A stretch of 64,000 nt of DNA from Sepioteuthis lessoniana (taxonomy: Eukaryota > Mollusca > Cephalopoda > Myopsida > Loliginidae). The stretch is taken from the NCBI GenBank assembly GCA_963585895.1, contig OY757939.1, forward strand, positions 33,053,246-33,117,245, in the 5' to 3' direction. The notes beneath the pieces are model-generated. The model saw only the letters and a program-made list of their open reading frames with translations, searched no databases and had not been told where the DNA came from. Positions 10,606 through 21,939 of this stretch are shown here, piece by piece. The stretch's first letter is position 1. Each line of letters begins with the position of its first letter. Made by a program: the position numbers and the translations under genes.

Positions 10606-11140
10606 ATCTTATGCCTCTAAAGTCATCCACCGTGGCATCCACCTCCGTTATGATCGCCCCCTCTGGTCCCCTTGGCCCCACTTGATAAACCCTCTTCCCA
10701 TTCCGACCCCCACCCTTGCTAGCTTATCTACATGCTAGACCCAGCAGCTCTGTTTAACTATTCTGACAACTGATATAATAATCCTAATTTCTTCTGCTTC
10801 TGGCGGAGTTCCTCTGGACACTCTTTGTAATGTACAAAGTCATTATTACGAATTGCCCAACCAGTCCCATAGTCCTTTCATCTCGCCTTTGATGTTGGCT
10901 TTCATCTTAGTTCAGTGATAAACCCTCAGTTTCCACCACTTCTGCAGCCTTAGCACTGGCAACGGTAGCAGCAGCAGCTGGGCTTCGTATGCATGTACGG
11001 GTTTGTGTGTTTTATGGTTGGTAGGGTTGGTCTGCGATGGAAGAAGAGAAAGGATGAAGAAAGGAGAGAAGAAAAGAGATGGTGATGGCCACCATAGTGC
11101 CATCCTCTGACTGCAAGAATGACTGCTGCTATCCAAGTAT
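10605..11140. other. Non-repetitive, GC-richer island
   Basis: No repeat family is recognisable and the sequence is richer in C and G than its surroundings (for example the CACCTCCGTTATGATCGCC and CAACGGTAGCAGCAGCAGC blocks). No convincing open frame or splice pattern was found on either strand. It is a candidate for an intronic regulatory element by composition only. Confidence 0.35.
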
Positions 11141-11399
11141 TTACAAATTAACTATCAAACAATTTCACACAGGTATTGAACTACGAATTATCTGTTGAGC
11201 CACATGTTTCTTCTTGTAGATGCCAAATGATTATAGGTTATAGAACTACTCAATTTACACACACACACAGGTCTGTGCTGATAACACAATTCTCTCTTTC
11301 ACTTTATCCTGCTATTAACCACCCCATTACTTATCATATACATCTGTTCATTCCTATATATATATAAATAAATAAATAAAACACACACACACATATACA

Positions 11400-11780
11400 C
11401 AAGGGTGAGTCAAAAATTTTGCAATATTTTGGTAATGTGAGACACAATTTGGCAGATCGATATGCTTTTGCTGAGGTTATGAAGGTGATGAAACACACTG
11501 GACTGAGATGCTGAGCTCACCTGATACTCTCTAAGTGTTAATGGCTGGATTTGCTTCAAAGGCTAAGAGTTTAGCCTTGGAATCCAGTTTTAAGGCTATC
11601 TGACCTTACCTGATCATTGAGGGTTTTTTTTTTACAATTTGAGCAGAATTTCTTCAACCATCTGGTTATCTGTGATCAACTGTGCCTTCAACTTTTTGCA
11701 CAACAAATATTTTTGGTTGCCTCCATGGTCTAGTCCGAACTTGTAAAACAAATTCTCAAATTAAACTAAGCTGCATGTTA
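11400..11780 (+). mobile_element. Possible mariner-like remnant
   Basis: It opens with GGGTGAGTCAAAAATTTTGC, which looks like a mariner-type terminal repeat. It is followed by broken frames whose order vaguely fits a transposase C-terminus. The match is weak and no opposite terminal repeat was found. Confidence 0.3.
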
Positions 11781-12273
11781 ATCTGGGTAGCTTTGAAATT
11801 ACACCAGGAGTGAAGCAATGCACAACGTGTCAGCACACCAACTACCACTATACTACCAATTACAGTGGGTATCTTCCATGGCTTGAATACTTTGGTCATA
11901 TGATATATGTATGCCAAACTCATGTATACCAAAATACAGAAAAGCTTATCACTTATCTTAGTATATAACCTCAGGCAAACCAGTTTTAAGTTTGGGCTGA
12001 GGTTGCTTATGTTCCTTAAGCATTAATTTAAAAAAGAAAAGGCATGAATCTACTTCTCCCTTTGAACTCCCCTATCAGCAGCTAAATGCCTTGTCACTGG
12101 TATGCTACAAAAAAGTGAGGGAGGAAGTGCAAATCACTCTCCCATACCTAACTTAAGTACATATTGTAATGTATATGCAAACAACTCTACTCATAATTAT
12201 ATATTATATCACAGTAGCAGCAAAATGCTGCAACTGCTATTGCAAACCTTGACAGGGACTTATTGATAATTTC

Positions 12274-12313
<40 letters not shown>

Positions 12314-12360
12314 ATATTGAATGCATGCCCATGCAGACATACACACACAGATGAACTCTA

Positions 12361-12391
<31 letters not shown>

Positions 12392-13205
12392 CTAAGTAAA
12401 ATAAATGTCTTTATAATAAGGAATTAATACCAGAATAAGGTTTAGAAAGAAAAGCATTTAATATTTAAACAAAACTTTATTTAAAACATTGAAAATAGCT
12501 TTCTTACTTAGCTCACATAGTTGAGCGACCAAGCCACAGACATTAATTTGTCAAAATATAACATTTAGAGAGAAAAGGTTCAAGAGTTCTGTTTAAAAAC
12601 AACTTTACTTCAAGCACTCAAAATATCTTCGCTTCTTAGCTTGCATTGTCGAGAGACTGTGTTGCCAGCATCAAGTAACTTATGTAAATATTATAATAAA
12701 AAAAAAAAAAAAATCATTGAATATTTGTTAAATAGAAATTTTATTTTAAGAATTCAAATTGACAAAAAAAAATCACAAACTTTATTTGGATTTAAGATTT
12801 GGTGAGGTGGGGAGAAAAAAAATTAATATGCCAACACTAGGACAAAATTAATCAATGTTATTGAGAATATTTAGTTGTTATATATATACATATATATAAC
12901 AACTGAAAGAGTAGCTATTCATAAACCAAATGTGAATATGCTTTTTCAATCTTAAGATTCATACAAATATAAGACTGAAACACACACACACATATATATA
13001 TGATATTTAAAATTAGTTTTTATCCTGGGTATGACCCTAAAATCATATGTAGTGGTGAGATTCCAGTTCTTTTGTACTGAGGAGTATGGAGTTTCCCTTC
13101 ATTATCATTTCTTCTAAGTCCACTCATAGCCATTGTGGAAGTACCTGTAGTAGTTCCATTTATGGGTCAATTAGTTCTGTTTGAAAACTTAACTGGATAG
13201 GAATG
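11780..13205. other. No gene seen; microsatellites and AT-rich sequence
   Basis: It holds (GT)n at 12277-12317, (AT)n at 12364-12391 and a short TA palindrome near 12875-12904. The passages near 12475-12545 and 12590-12660 look like diverged duplicates: both carry an ACTTTA start, an AAAATA-rich middle and a CTTAGCT(C/T)(A/G)CAT block. The rest is unassigned. Confidence 0.5.
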
Positions 13206-13207
13206 TT

Positions 13208-13475
13208 TGTTTGTTATTTAATGGCATATCAACCTTCTTGAATTATTCAATGCCAAATCCATCTTTAAAAAAAAAAAGAATTATTTTTTTTATATCAAAG
13301 GACAGTAGTGGTACTATTTGACCCATAGATGGGAAGATAAGGGGTTCATACCTTCCCCACCAACGGTTTTTGCCTGAAAGTGAACTTAATTGTGCGTCTG
13401 GAGTTTGAACTCGGATACCATGATTCCACAATCCAGCACTTTAACAACTACACCATGGGGACACCCCCTGTATAG
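13208..13475 (-). mobile_element. Type C tRNA-like SINE
   Basis: On the minus strand the order is a GGTGTCCCCATGGTGTAG head with A-box TGGTGTAGTTG, then a B-box-like GAGTTCAAACTCC, the GGTATGAACCCC block and TCAAATAGTACCACTACTG. It ends with GGCATTGAATAATTC and a GTTGATATGCCATTAAA tail. It is nearly full length, about 265 bp, and one of the clearest copies. Confidence 0.85.
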
Positions 13476-13719
13476 GTATGTGTGAAACCATACAACTGTA
13501 TGCAAACAAATGATTATTGACAAAAAAAAGAAAAAAAAAAATGTACAGAACAATTATTTGTTGATTTACAATTACAGTGAAATCAATTATTTGATGTTGT
13601 TATACATTTAAAAAGTTTGATTTTCTATATATCTGATTGCGTTTCAGTATTTGAGTATCAATCATATTAGACATAGAGAAGCCTGCAAATAAGATGCCAC
13701 CAGGAAGAATATACCAATT

Positions 13720-14190
13720 ATATTACCCCAGTTGGCTGGGGCTGTAGAATACAGAGTGCATCACTGCAGAGGGGTAAGACTTCTCTCAACAAGTGTCTTG
13801 GATATAACATGAAACCATCTGATGGTGAGGCTCGAGTCCTGGAGCGTTTGGGAATGTGACATACCCTTTCATTGCCATTACTTCCAGGTCCACTGTGTGG
13901 AATGGTAGTACCAGTTAGGGTCCCCTTCTATGGATCATATAGAATTGTTTAATCATTTACTATTCTTGAAACCACTTAGCTGTGAGCAAATAGAATTATT
14001 AGTATTGGATAACAATACTTGAAACCATTCAACTGTGTACAAACAATAAATAGCAATACATGAAATCATTTGTGTAAAAATAAATGATCTCTGACTTAAA
14101 AAGTTATTGATAAACTATTCACTTAAAAATCATATGTATAGATATGATTAGGCATTAAATAACCATGAAGAGTTGATATGCCATATATAT
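13720..14190 (+). repeat. Type D repeat, near full length
   Basis: In tail-last orientation it reads AGTTGGCTGGGGCTGTAGAA, GAGGGGTAAGACTTCTCTC and CATCTGATGGTGAGGCTCG. Then come CCATTACTTCCAGGTCCACT and GGTAGTACCAGTTAGGGTCC, several copies of an internal AAACCATTTAACTGTGTGC-like block, and finally GGCATTAAATAACCATGAAG with GTTGATATGCCATATA. Confidence 0.8.
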
Positions 14191-14692
14191 ATATATATAT
14201 ATCCTAAAGCATATGTTCATTCATCTTCGAATATCCATCCCTTCACCAGCTATCCTTTGGGTAATGTAAAAATTATACTGTCCATCCATTTGCAAGTTTA
14301 ATTACCTATTTGCCCATCTATTGATCTATTCATCACCAGATAAATCTGATTTCTGCATGATATAGGCTCGACTAATTTCCATATCTTGATTGATTTTTCA
14401 TCAAACTTAATCACCATCAATTGATCTCCTGATTTCTTTTCAACTGATCCACTGCACACACCAAACATGATTTTAATTCTAACAAATTTCTAATTTACAA
14501 TTACAACCAGTTTGCCAAAAGATTTTCAGGAGAGTTACCTCCCCTTAGCTAAATACCCAACAGCATATTAAAATAGTGTTTATTATTTGTTTAAAAACTT
14601 TTTGACAGCACCATTATTTATATTCTTTTTGAAAATGAATCAACAAATACACACAAAACATGTACATGTGTGCATACATATAGGTACAGAAT

Positions 14693-14748
14693 TAACTCAA
14701 TAACATTGCATTTAATCATTTTTGATTAAATGCAATGTTATTGAGTTA
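14693..14748. repeat. Perfect hairpin, 26-bp arms and TTTT loop
   Basis: Arms 14693-14718 and 14723-14748 are exact reverse complements. The left arm starts TAACTCAATAACATTGC and the right arm ends GCAATGTTATTGAGTTA. The four-base loop is TTTT. Confidence 0.93.
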
Positions 14749-14887
14749 GTTCAAATTAGTTATAGTTCAAATTTCAAATCAAAATTTAACTACTTTCTAT
14801 ATAGAGTGACCAAATTTGGTATGTATATTAAACCCATTTTAATGAAAAAGAATTTTTGGTTCTTTATGGAAGAAAGAAAGCTGTAAA

Positions 14888-15428
14888 TATGAGGTGCATA
14901 CAATAAGTTTCCAGACTTTTTTTTCGTATAGGCACTTTTATTGATAGTACATACATGAAACTCTAGTCCCCTACTAAGTAATCTCTTCCGGCTGCAATGC
15001 ACTTGTTGTACCGTGCCAACAACTTCTCTAAGGCCCCATCGAAGTCCTCTTGTGTGAGCATGTCAATGACTTTCGTTACAGCCTCTCCTCAATTGTCTCA
15101 TAACAACAGCCTCTGAGCTTAGGGAATAACCAAAAGTCACAAGGAGTAAGGTCTGGACTATAGGGAGGCTGAAGAACTGTCTTGATGCCCATTTTGGTCA
15201 AATAGTCTGTGACAAGGATGGAGTTGTAGGCTGATGCATTGTCCTGGTGGAAATGCCACTGACCCAAGTTGAAGAGTGCTGGCCTCTTCTGGCGGTATCT
15301 CTTCCTGAAGTTTCTTAAAACCTCAACATAGTAACCCTAACCCTTTGGCCTATCAACTCTGGTGTATTGACTTCCTTACTCCTCCCACACTTATCCCTCA
15401 CAAACTCCCTGCCTTCCTTGAATCTATT
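14888..15428 (-). mobile_element. Internally deleted mariner, truncated copy
   Basis: The minus strand carries a mariner (DD34D) C-terminal half: an FRKRYRQKRPALFNLG-type block, then WHFHQDNASAYNS, LTKMGIKT, YSPDLTPCDFWLFPKL and a frameshift before IDMLTQEDF. Near 15331-15350 it jumps directly to the VNTPELIG-type block that lies over 100 residues earlier in an intact mariner. The first catalytic Asp region is therefore missing. The left end has GGTGCATACAATAAGTTTCC as terminal repeat. The N-terminal part is lost at about 15428. The copy at 28262 has the same deletion and the same frameshift. Confidence 0.9.
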
Positions 15429-15444
15429 GCTATTTAATAGTAAT

Positions 15445-15745
15445 AATTCTACTTAATCATTTGTTTGCACACAAATAGTTTTAAGAATATACATCTATTT
15501 GCATGCAGTTAAATTGTTTCAAGAACTGTTATTTAATAGTGATAATTGATATTAATAATAATCTCTAGTAAAAGACTGAATTGTTCAATTTGACTCATAG
15601 ATGGGACCCTAATAGCTACTACCACTTCAGGTCTGAGTGGACCTGGGAGTAATGGTTATAAAAGAGTATTCCACATCCTCCAAACTCCAAGACTAGAGCC
15701 TCACCATTAGATGCAGTTTTTTTTTATACCCAGGACACTAAATGT
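15445..15745 (-). repeat. Type D repeat
   Basis: It contains ATTTGTTTGCACACAAATAG, TTTCAAGAACTGTTATTTAA, CATAGATGGGACCCTAATAG, GAGTGGACCTGGGAGTAATGG (last base aside) and GAGCCTCACCATTAGATGC. Confidence 0.78.
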
Positions 15746-15754
15746 TTCCAAGTA

Positions 15755-16075
15755 TTGCTATCTAACACTAATAATTTGATTCAACATTATCCATTTGTTT
15801 GCACACATTTAAATGGTTTCAAGTATAGTAACTGATAAGTTTTATCTGACTTATAGACTCTAACAAGTACAATCTCTCTGAGTTAGAGTGGCCTCAGGAG
15901 TAACGACAATGAAGGGGTACTCCACATTCCCTAAAGCTCCAGGACTGGAACCCCACCATCAGATGCAGTTAAGTGTCATATCTAGGACACTTGTTAGGAA
16001 GAGGGAGGAGGGGTTCTTAATCCTTTACAGAGATGCAGTCAGTGTATTCTACAGCCCCAGCTGACTGTGTTAGGA
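15755..16075 (-). repeat. Type D repeat, adjacent second copy
   Basis: The same block order repeats: GCACACATTTAAATGGTTTC, TAGAGTGGCCTCAGGAGTAA, CCCCACCATCAGATGCAG, ATCTAGGACACTTGTTAGG, then GAGATGCAGTCAGTGTATTC and CAGCTGACTG. Confidence 0.8.
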
Positions 16076-16137
16076 AAGTTTGTAAAGGAATAAAAAAGGT
16101 GTATCTGATATTTTAGATATGAAATATAAAATTGACC

Positions 16138-16360
16138 ATAAAAAAAAAAAAAAATTCCTTCAGAGCAATCAAACTTAAATTGGCCTAAATTCAGAGTTTT
16201 ATATGTAGATTTTTCTTTGATCTCTAAGAAAAAAATAAAGAAAAAAAATAACATTTACTCAACATGGTTCATAGTACTCTCACCCGCAAAGGAATAAAAA
16301 AAAAAAAAAAAAAAAAAAGGAAAAAAAAAAAGGAAAAAAAAGGAAAAAGAAAAAAAAGCT
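16138..16360. repeat. Poly-A and A-rich low-complexity tracts
   Basis: A-runs at 16140-16154 and 16296-16318 are followed by AGGAAAAA-type degenerate repeats to about 16360. The surrounding bases 16080-16750 hold nothing else recognisable. Confidence 0.85.
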
Positions 16361-16754
16361 AAGTAAAAAGACAAATGAAAGAATTTAAACCTCAAAACAA
16401 TCTTTGATTGATGAAAAATGATGCCATTGATCAGTGAGACTTGCAAGAAATGGTAGCAACACCAACACTATTAATAACATTGCAATCACAGATGCTATTT
16501 TCTGAACATTGTGGCTCTCACAGACTTTAGTCTAATGAAGAAAAAAAAGCAACACTAGAGGTCAGACATTTTTCCCTGAAGAATCAGCATATTATTTCTA
16601 GGAAAGACTAAAAACCAAACCATTAAGTCAGAGATGAGCCACTTTTGTCTTGGACAAAGAAGAATAAATAAAACAAAAAATAAAAAATACAATTAATAAA
16701 AACATCCATCCACTTTTTATTTATTTCACTGTTAAGCAATAAACAAGTAAGTAA

Positions 16755-17045
16755 AGTTGGTGACCGTAGTTGAGAGTGACTTGAAGGCTCCCTTTTCCAT
16801 TGCTACTGCACCAAGATGTAGGAGAGGGTGTTATTCCTTTCCCTGTATTGCCTCACTATCCTCGATCTATACCTTATAATACTGAGGGTTAAGCAAGGAG
16901 GCATCAAGTACCATTTTTTGAGTCTTTGGTATGACTATTTGGGATTGAACCCTGGTCTCCTGAGCCATTGGCGAACATTCTAAGCATTCAGTCTCCTGGA
17001 CCATTAGCAAACGCTACTCACTGGGTTGGTATATACTCAAAGGAA
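16755..17045 (-). mobile_element. Type E tRNA-like SINE
   Basis: It matches the copies at 31898 and 38850. On + it runs TTGGTGACCGTAGTTGAGAG, GAAGGCTCCCTTTTCC, CCTTATAATACTGAGGGTTA, AAGTACCATTTTTTGAG and GATTGAACCCTGGTCTCC. The last block is the inverted B-box. Confidence 0.82.
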
Positions 17046-17149
17046 CATTCAATAATTAAGGGGGATTAAAAAAAAAGAAAAAAAAGAAAAAAAGAAAGAT
17101 TTTTTTACCCACTTGTCTCCCATAAATTGTTTGAAATTGGTTTATCACA

Positions 17150-17560
17150 AAAGTGATTTCAGTCTGGCAAAAACATTTATTTAGAGGCTATTCAAAATGG
17201 CAGAAAATCAGAGTGCTCCCGTAATAAACATATCAGCAAATATTTGGTGACAGAAAAGTGCAAACCATGTGAAATTTACAGAAGAGTGTGTGATAAGTAT
17301 GGAGAAGTATGTTTTATATATATATAAAAATAAAAGGTTGATAAATTGGGTAAACATGGGTTTACCACTATAAGCAATAGTCAAAAAGTCTCACTGACTC
17401 TACAATAAAGAAAATGTTGTTCTGAACACAGCAGTCAGTAAAGGAGGTCATGCAAATAGTTTTCTGGAATATGAAAGGATCTATCAATATTGATTTCTTT
17501 GAAAAAGGGGCAAATATAAACAGTGATTCCTATTGCCAACAGCTTAGACAAAATCACATA
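17150..17560 (+). mobile_element. Second mariner-type family, internally deleted, decayed copy
   Basis: The N-terminal helix-turn-helix region is followed by a CKPCEIYRRVCDKYGE-type motif. It then passes directly to a block related to the catalytic domain (a GGTTTACCACTATAAGC region) and to SVKEVMQIVFW and INIDFFEKGANINS with several frameshifts. The same shortened arrangement occurs in the copy at 33840. It is not functional. Confidence 0.7.
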
Positions 17561-17571
17561 ATTCATCTAAT

Positions 17572-17574
<3 letters not shown>

Positions 17575-17606
<32 letters not shown>
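17575..17606. repeat. (TA)n microsatellite
   Basis: About 16 TA units immediately after the mariner remnant. Confidence 0.93.
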
Positions 17607-17609
<3 letters not shown>

Positions 17610-17610
<1 letters not shown>

Positions 17611-17860
17611 TATGTGTGCATAGTGTTATAGTTATCCCTGAGGAAAAGGAAATTGTAAGCCAGGTTTCAAATTCTCATTAAGGCTTTTTATGTTTCATTT
17701 TTGCTAATGGTTATAGTAAAAGTACCCCAACTCTCAGCTAAAATAGGGCAGATTGGGCTCACTAGCCTTGGATGAGCAACTGGTCTTGAAGGAAATATTG
17801 AATTCAAAAACTGAAGAGTGTTGATTGTAGAATCTGTGACATCATTCTTCTTTAAGCAGC
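17610..17860 (+). mobile_element. Type A tRNA-like SINE, diverged
   Basis: It contains AGTGTTATAGTTATCC, AGGTTTCAAATTCTCATTA (B-box region), then CTCAGCTAAAATAGGGCAGA, TAGCCTTGGATGAGCAACTG and GTCTTGAAGGAAATATTGAA. It corresponds to the middle of the copy at 25243. Confidence 0.68.
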
Positions 17861-18073
17861 TCATCCACAAAGTGTGACTGGACCTAAATAATCTGTCATT
17901 GTTGTTAATACATCACCAGCATAATTCATTTATGAAGATTAGGCACAATAATTGCCATTTTTATCAATGGACTAATATATAAGATGGCAGAAAAATGAGT
18001 CACAGTGTGAAAAATTCAGAGTTAATAACTTAATACTTGAGTCTAACTTTAGGCATATTGGAACTTTTACTTT

Positions 18074-18074
18074 A

Positions 18075-18152
<78 letters not shown>
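18074..18152. repeat. Compound (TC)n(TA)n microsatellite
   Basis: About nine TC units pass into about 30 TA units, forming the left border of the Penelope-like element. Confidence 0.95.
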
Positions 18153-18155
<3 letters not shown>

Positions 18156-19338
18156 AAAAATTGAAAACAAGGTAATCCAAGTAGAAGGAAAGATTTATTG
18201 AGAAGCGAACTCAACACTATAGCGTTTTGGTTTTGGTTCTAATGAACCATCATCAGGACTATGAGGGATGATATTAGTGATGTTAAATCAATGATGCATG
18301 TTTAAAAGTGCAAAATACAAAACCTAGGGAAAATTTGTATCACAAGAAAAAGTTGTCCGTTTAATTAGTGAATCAGTGTTTGTTTTTTTTAAAATTACAT
18401 CATTTGACTTATTAGAAATATTGTGTAGAATTTATGTTTGTTTATCAAGAAAGGTTTTGAATCAAAAAGAGGAAGAAAAAGAAAGACAAAAAGTAAAAGA
18501 GAAAGTATAAAACTATGATATATGTGGAATATATTAACTAAAGATGGAATATATTGTAGCTATTTAAAAAGGATTTGCTCAAGTAAGGAGAAATATTATA
18601 AAAGCCTGGATGAGTATTAAGGGAATTACAGAGTAAAATAGCAGTGGCTTTGAAAATTCGTCTTAGTCTTTTATTATGAATGCAAATGAGCATTTTTACA
18701 GAATTGAAATCGAAGTTGGAATTAGATTGAGAAATGTGTCGAAATAATGCATTGTTTAAGTTACCAATTCTTATGTCTCTTTTGTGTTCTTTCAAATGTA
18801 CGTGAAGGTTCTGAGATGTTTCACCAATATATTTTAATTTACAATTCTTACAAGGGATACAATAAACACTGGCATCTGAAAATATGTTGCATTGAAGGCT
18901 AAGTGTACTAATTCATGGATTGTTTTAGAGGGTAAAGAGGTAGTTTATTTAAGTTATGTATGTTGTGAGAAGAATTGTTTGGCAAAGTTATGAATCTATG
19001 GAGGGAACTGATTTTATAAGATTGTGAGTAGGCTTTAGTTTGAGGTTGATTCTCATTGTGGATTTTGAGGGCTTTAGATTTAGCAAAGTGTATAAAAGAT
19101 TTGGGGGTATAGAAGGATAAAGAAGGTGTTTTCTATGTGGTTGAATTCATCATTTAAATATTTTGAGGAACAAATACGTAGAGCTCCGAGATAAAAACTT
19201 ATACCTCTTTTGGTGTTGTTGTGGTGTGAATAAAAATGTATGTGGTTGTTTTTACAGGCGGGTTTATGGTAAACCTTTGTTAATATTCCTAATAAGTAAG
19301 ATATACACAAGAGGTAGGGTGCTGTTGGATTCAAGTTC

Positions 19339-19341
<3 letters not shown>
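18153..19341 (-). mobile_element. Penelope-like retroelement, 3' part with GIY-YIG nuclease remnant
   Basis: Read on the minus strand from about 19330, a broken frame gives KVYHKPACKNNHIHFYSHH-like sequence (end of the reverse transcriptase region) and LRICSSKYLNDEF. Further on it gives VYCIPCKNCKLKYIGETSQN at about 18885-18800, then LKEHKRDIRIGNLNNALF (18795 downward) and RPGFYNISPYLSKS-like sequence, stopping at 18538. The cysteine-spaced VYCIPCxxC and YIGET motifs are those of the GIY-YIG endonuclease that Penelope-like elements carry after the reverse transcriptase. A further downstream block PDDGSLEPKPKRYS lies at about 18258-18216. Frameshifts and missing 5' reverse-transcriptase motifs show it is 5'-truncated and dead. 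(TA)n tracts flank both ends. Confidence 0.86.

Positions 19342-19371
<30 letters not shown>
19342..19371. repeat. (TA)n microsatellite
   Basis: About 15 TA units at the truncation point of the Penelope-like element. Confidence 0.93.
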
Positions 19372-19377
<6 letters not shown>

Positions 19378-20248
19378 ATATAATCCCACATATACAATAA
19401 TTATGATTTCATAATAACAATTACATAAAATAATAAATATATATAACAATAATAACTGCATAATATATATATATGACTCATATTATACATTCACAATATG
19501 AGAGCGAGATTATTTACTATAAAAGGGCTTAATTAACTTTCAGGGAAAATGTACAGCTGTTATTAAAGTTTGTATACAAGTTTGTAACCCTCTGTAAATG
19601 TTAAATGAAAGACGTATGTATATAAATTTTACTTAAACACCAAAAGATGACAAAATTTGCATGTAGTTGTAATTAGACATATTAATAAAAAGTTCATAAA
19701 AATCACGTGTATATGTAATCATAGCAATTAAATAGACATGATTAAATAGATAACGATGCATATATATTTATTCATTGGAAATGGATATGATTGTAAGTAC
19801 TATGCATAAATTGTATAACCAACACACAAAATATAATGGTGCATATATTTATAAATTCTAATTACTGATCACATACACACACAGAGCCTAATTATGGCAA
19901 TATGTAGACAATATATTCATATATACATAATTAGATCTTAATGAAGGTGATTCATGACCAAACAAAGCCTGCAATTCAAGCTATTTGAAATCCTACCTAC
20001 CATCCTTGGTAAAATTAATACAAAGAGACAGTCGAACAGGATAATAAAAGTGTAGAAAATGATTGAATCATATCTAAAAGTCAGAAATAAGTTGATGTCA
20101 CTGCTTCACAATGCCTCTAAATTTGTATCCAGTTATTTCTATTGGTATAGCAGATGCAAAATAAGCATGACTGCATCTTAAATACTGCTAAGCTTTTTAC
20201 TTGAATTTCTAAATATATGAGGGAAGCAATATATTTCAGAATACTTTA

Positions 20249-20288
<40 letters not shown>

Positions 20289-21475
20289 CAAGGAAAAACA
20301 AATCCCTTGCATTCAAGGATAAAATAAATGAAAATCATCAATTAATTATTATCAAGTCATAATTCTTAAATAATTAACACAATAATTTAACTTTGTGAGT
20401 GTGTGTGTGTGTGTGTGTGTATTATATACCCATTCTTTAAAACCACAAGAAATAAGAAAAACGGCTTAAGAAAGAGTTATCTCCCTTACAACACTTGGGA
20501 TACTAAATAAGAGATCAAGTTATTTAAGCACTGTTATCTACTCATCTTTGTTGTTTTAACCACCTTTTGATTATTGCACCTTTTTTTTTGGTGATAATAG
20601 CAATAAAGAGGATACCAGTTTTAATAAATATGGGTATAATAAGGATAATTCCTCATCCTAGAAATTTTTAAAAAGTAGATAGGGCAAAATCGCCAGTGAT
20701 ATTTTAACATAATGAATATAAAAAGATGATAATTTAAATAAGATTTAATAATAAAGATAGGCAACCAAGACAACTAGTAATTTGTGTGTATATATTGTCT
20801 ACTAATCTTAACTTTAATAAAGTCTTTTTGAGGTCTGCAATGGAGATTGACTTCACTAAAGTAGCAATAATTTGATAGATTGGCTTGCTAATTCATTTCT
20901 ACATGGGAAGTTCACAGAAGTGGGGTCCCCAGTGAGGATCAAAAAGTAATTGCTCTATGCCTTGTGTATGTGAGTATATCAATGAGAAAAAAATTGTATG
21001 CCTGCCTATAAAGTAAAGTCCAAACAATTTGTTATATAACCAGCAAATTTGAAATGCATGTCTATTAGACCCAGGGGAGGATTTTAATTCGTAAACATTT
21101 TTTTTCATGGAGGAAGAGCTCTGACTGAGAGAAGATCTCTAATACATTATAATAATCATTGGGAAGCCCCGTTTCTGTGAAACAGAAAAATTTTTTTAAA
21201 AAATAAATTGTTTTTCTAATATAATCATTTATATTTAATTAGACATTACCAACTAGGTTCGTAGACATTTCTTCCAGCTCGAGAACTAAAATAATTATAC
21301 AATATTGCTTAGGTAGGATTAATGATCCAGATAAAATGGAGATTTAAATCAGTAAATCTCAGTTGAATTAAAAATAAAATATTTTTCTATAAAACTATGA
21401 AATTTTTCAAGGAACAGCATTAACTTCATAAAAAATATAATAGGTAAATCTCTCATGAATGCTGTGAAAATATCT
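19372..21475. other. No gene seen; AT-rich intronic sequence
   Basis: It contains a poly-A run at 20252-20286 and a (GT)n run at 20398-20420. A block GATAATTCCTCATCCTAGAA near 20642 is related to the tandem pair at 26548-26715. No repeat was recognised in 19500-20200 or 20450-21470. Confidence 0.55.
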
Positions 21476-21477
21476 TT

Positions 21478-21862
21478 AAATGGCATGTCAACCCATCTAG
21501 GGTTATTTTATGCTTAGATGTTAGGGAGTCACATTCATTGTACATTCATAATAAAAAAATTTTGTGTAGTTGTTTCTTAGATTTTTTTGCACATAGTCCT
21601 ATCTAATACAAATAATTTTAAACAGATCTATATGATCCATAGATAAGAACCTAATAGATACTACCACTGTGGGTCAGAGTAGACCTGGGAGTAATGGTTA
21701 TCAATGGGTACTCCTTTATTCCATAGATAATCAGAACTTGAGCCTCACCATCAGATGCAATTAAGTGTCACACCCAGGACACCCCACTTGTGTGGGTGTG
21801 AGGGGGGGATCTTACTCTGCGGGAAATACAGTCAGTGTATCTCAAGTCCTACCGACAGGGCA
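21478..21862 (-). repeat. Type D repeat, variant tail
   Basis: It starts GGCATGTCAACCCATCTAGG, as at 1275. It continues TCACATTCATTGTACATTC, TGTGTAGTTGTTTC, AGTAGACCTGGGAGTAATGG and AGCCTCACCATCAGATGC. It ends with GTCAGTGTATCTCAAGTCC and a GACAGGGC block. Confidence 0.82.
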
Positions 21863-21939
21863 AAAGATCTTTTATAGAAAAATCCTGTTCTAATGGTAAT
21901 CATTTTTGAAAACAAACTCAGCAAGCAAAGTTCAAATTT

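Noticed and set aside
15331-15350. Telomere-like AACCCTAACCC
   Set aside because: The same bases occur at 28695-28714 at the internal deletion junction of both mariner copies. It is only two units and part of the element.
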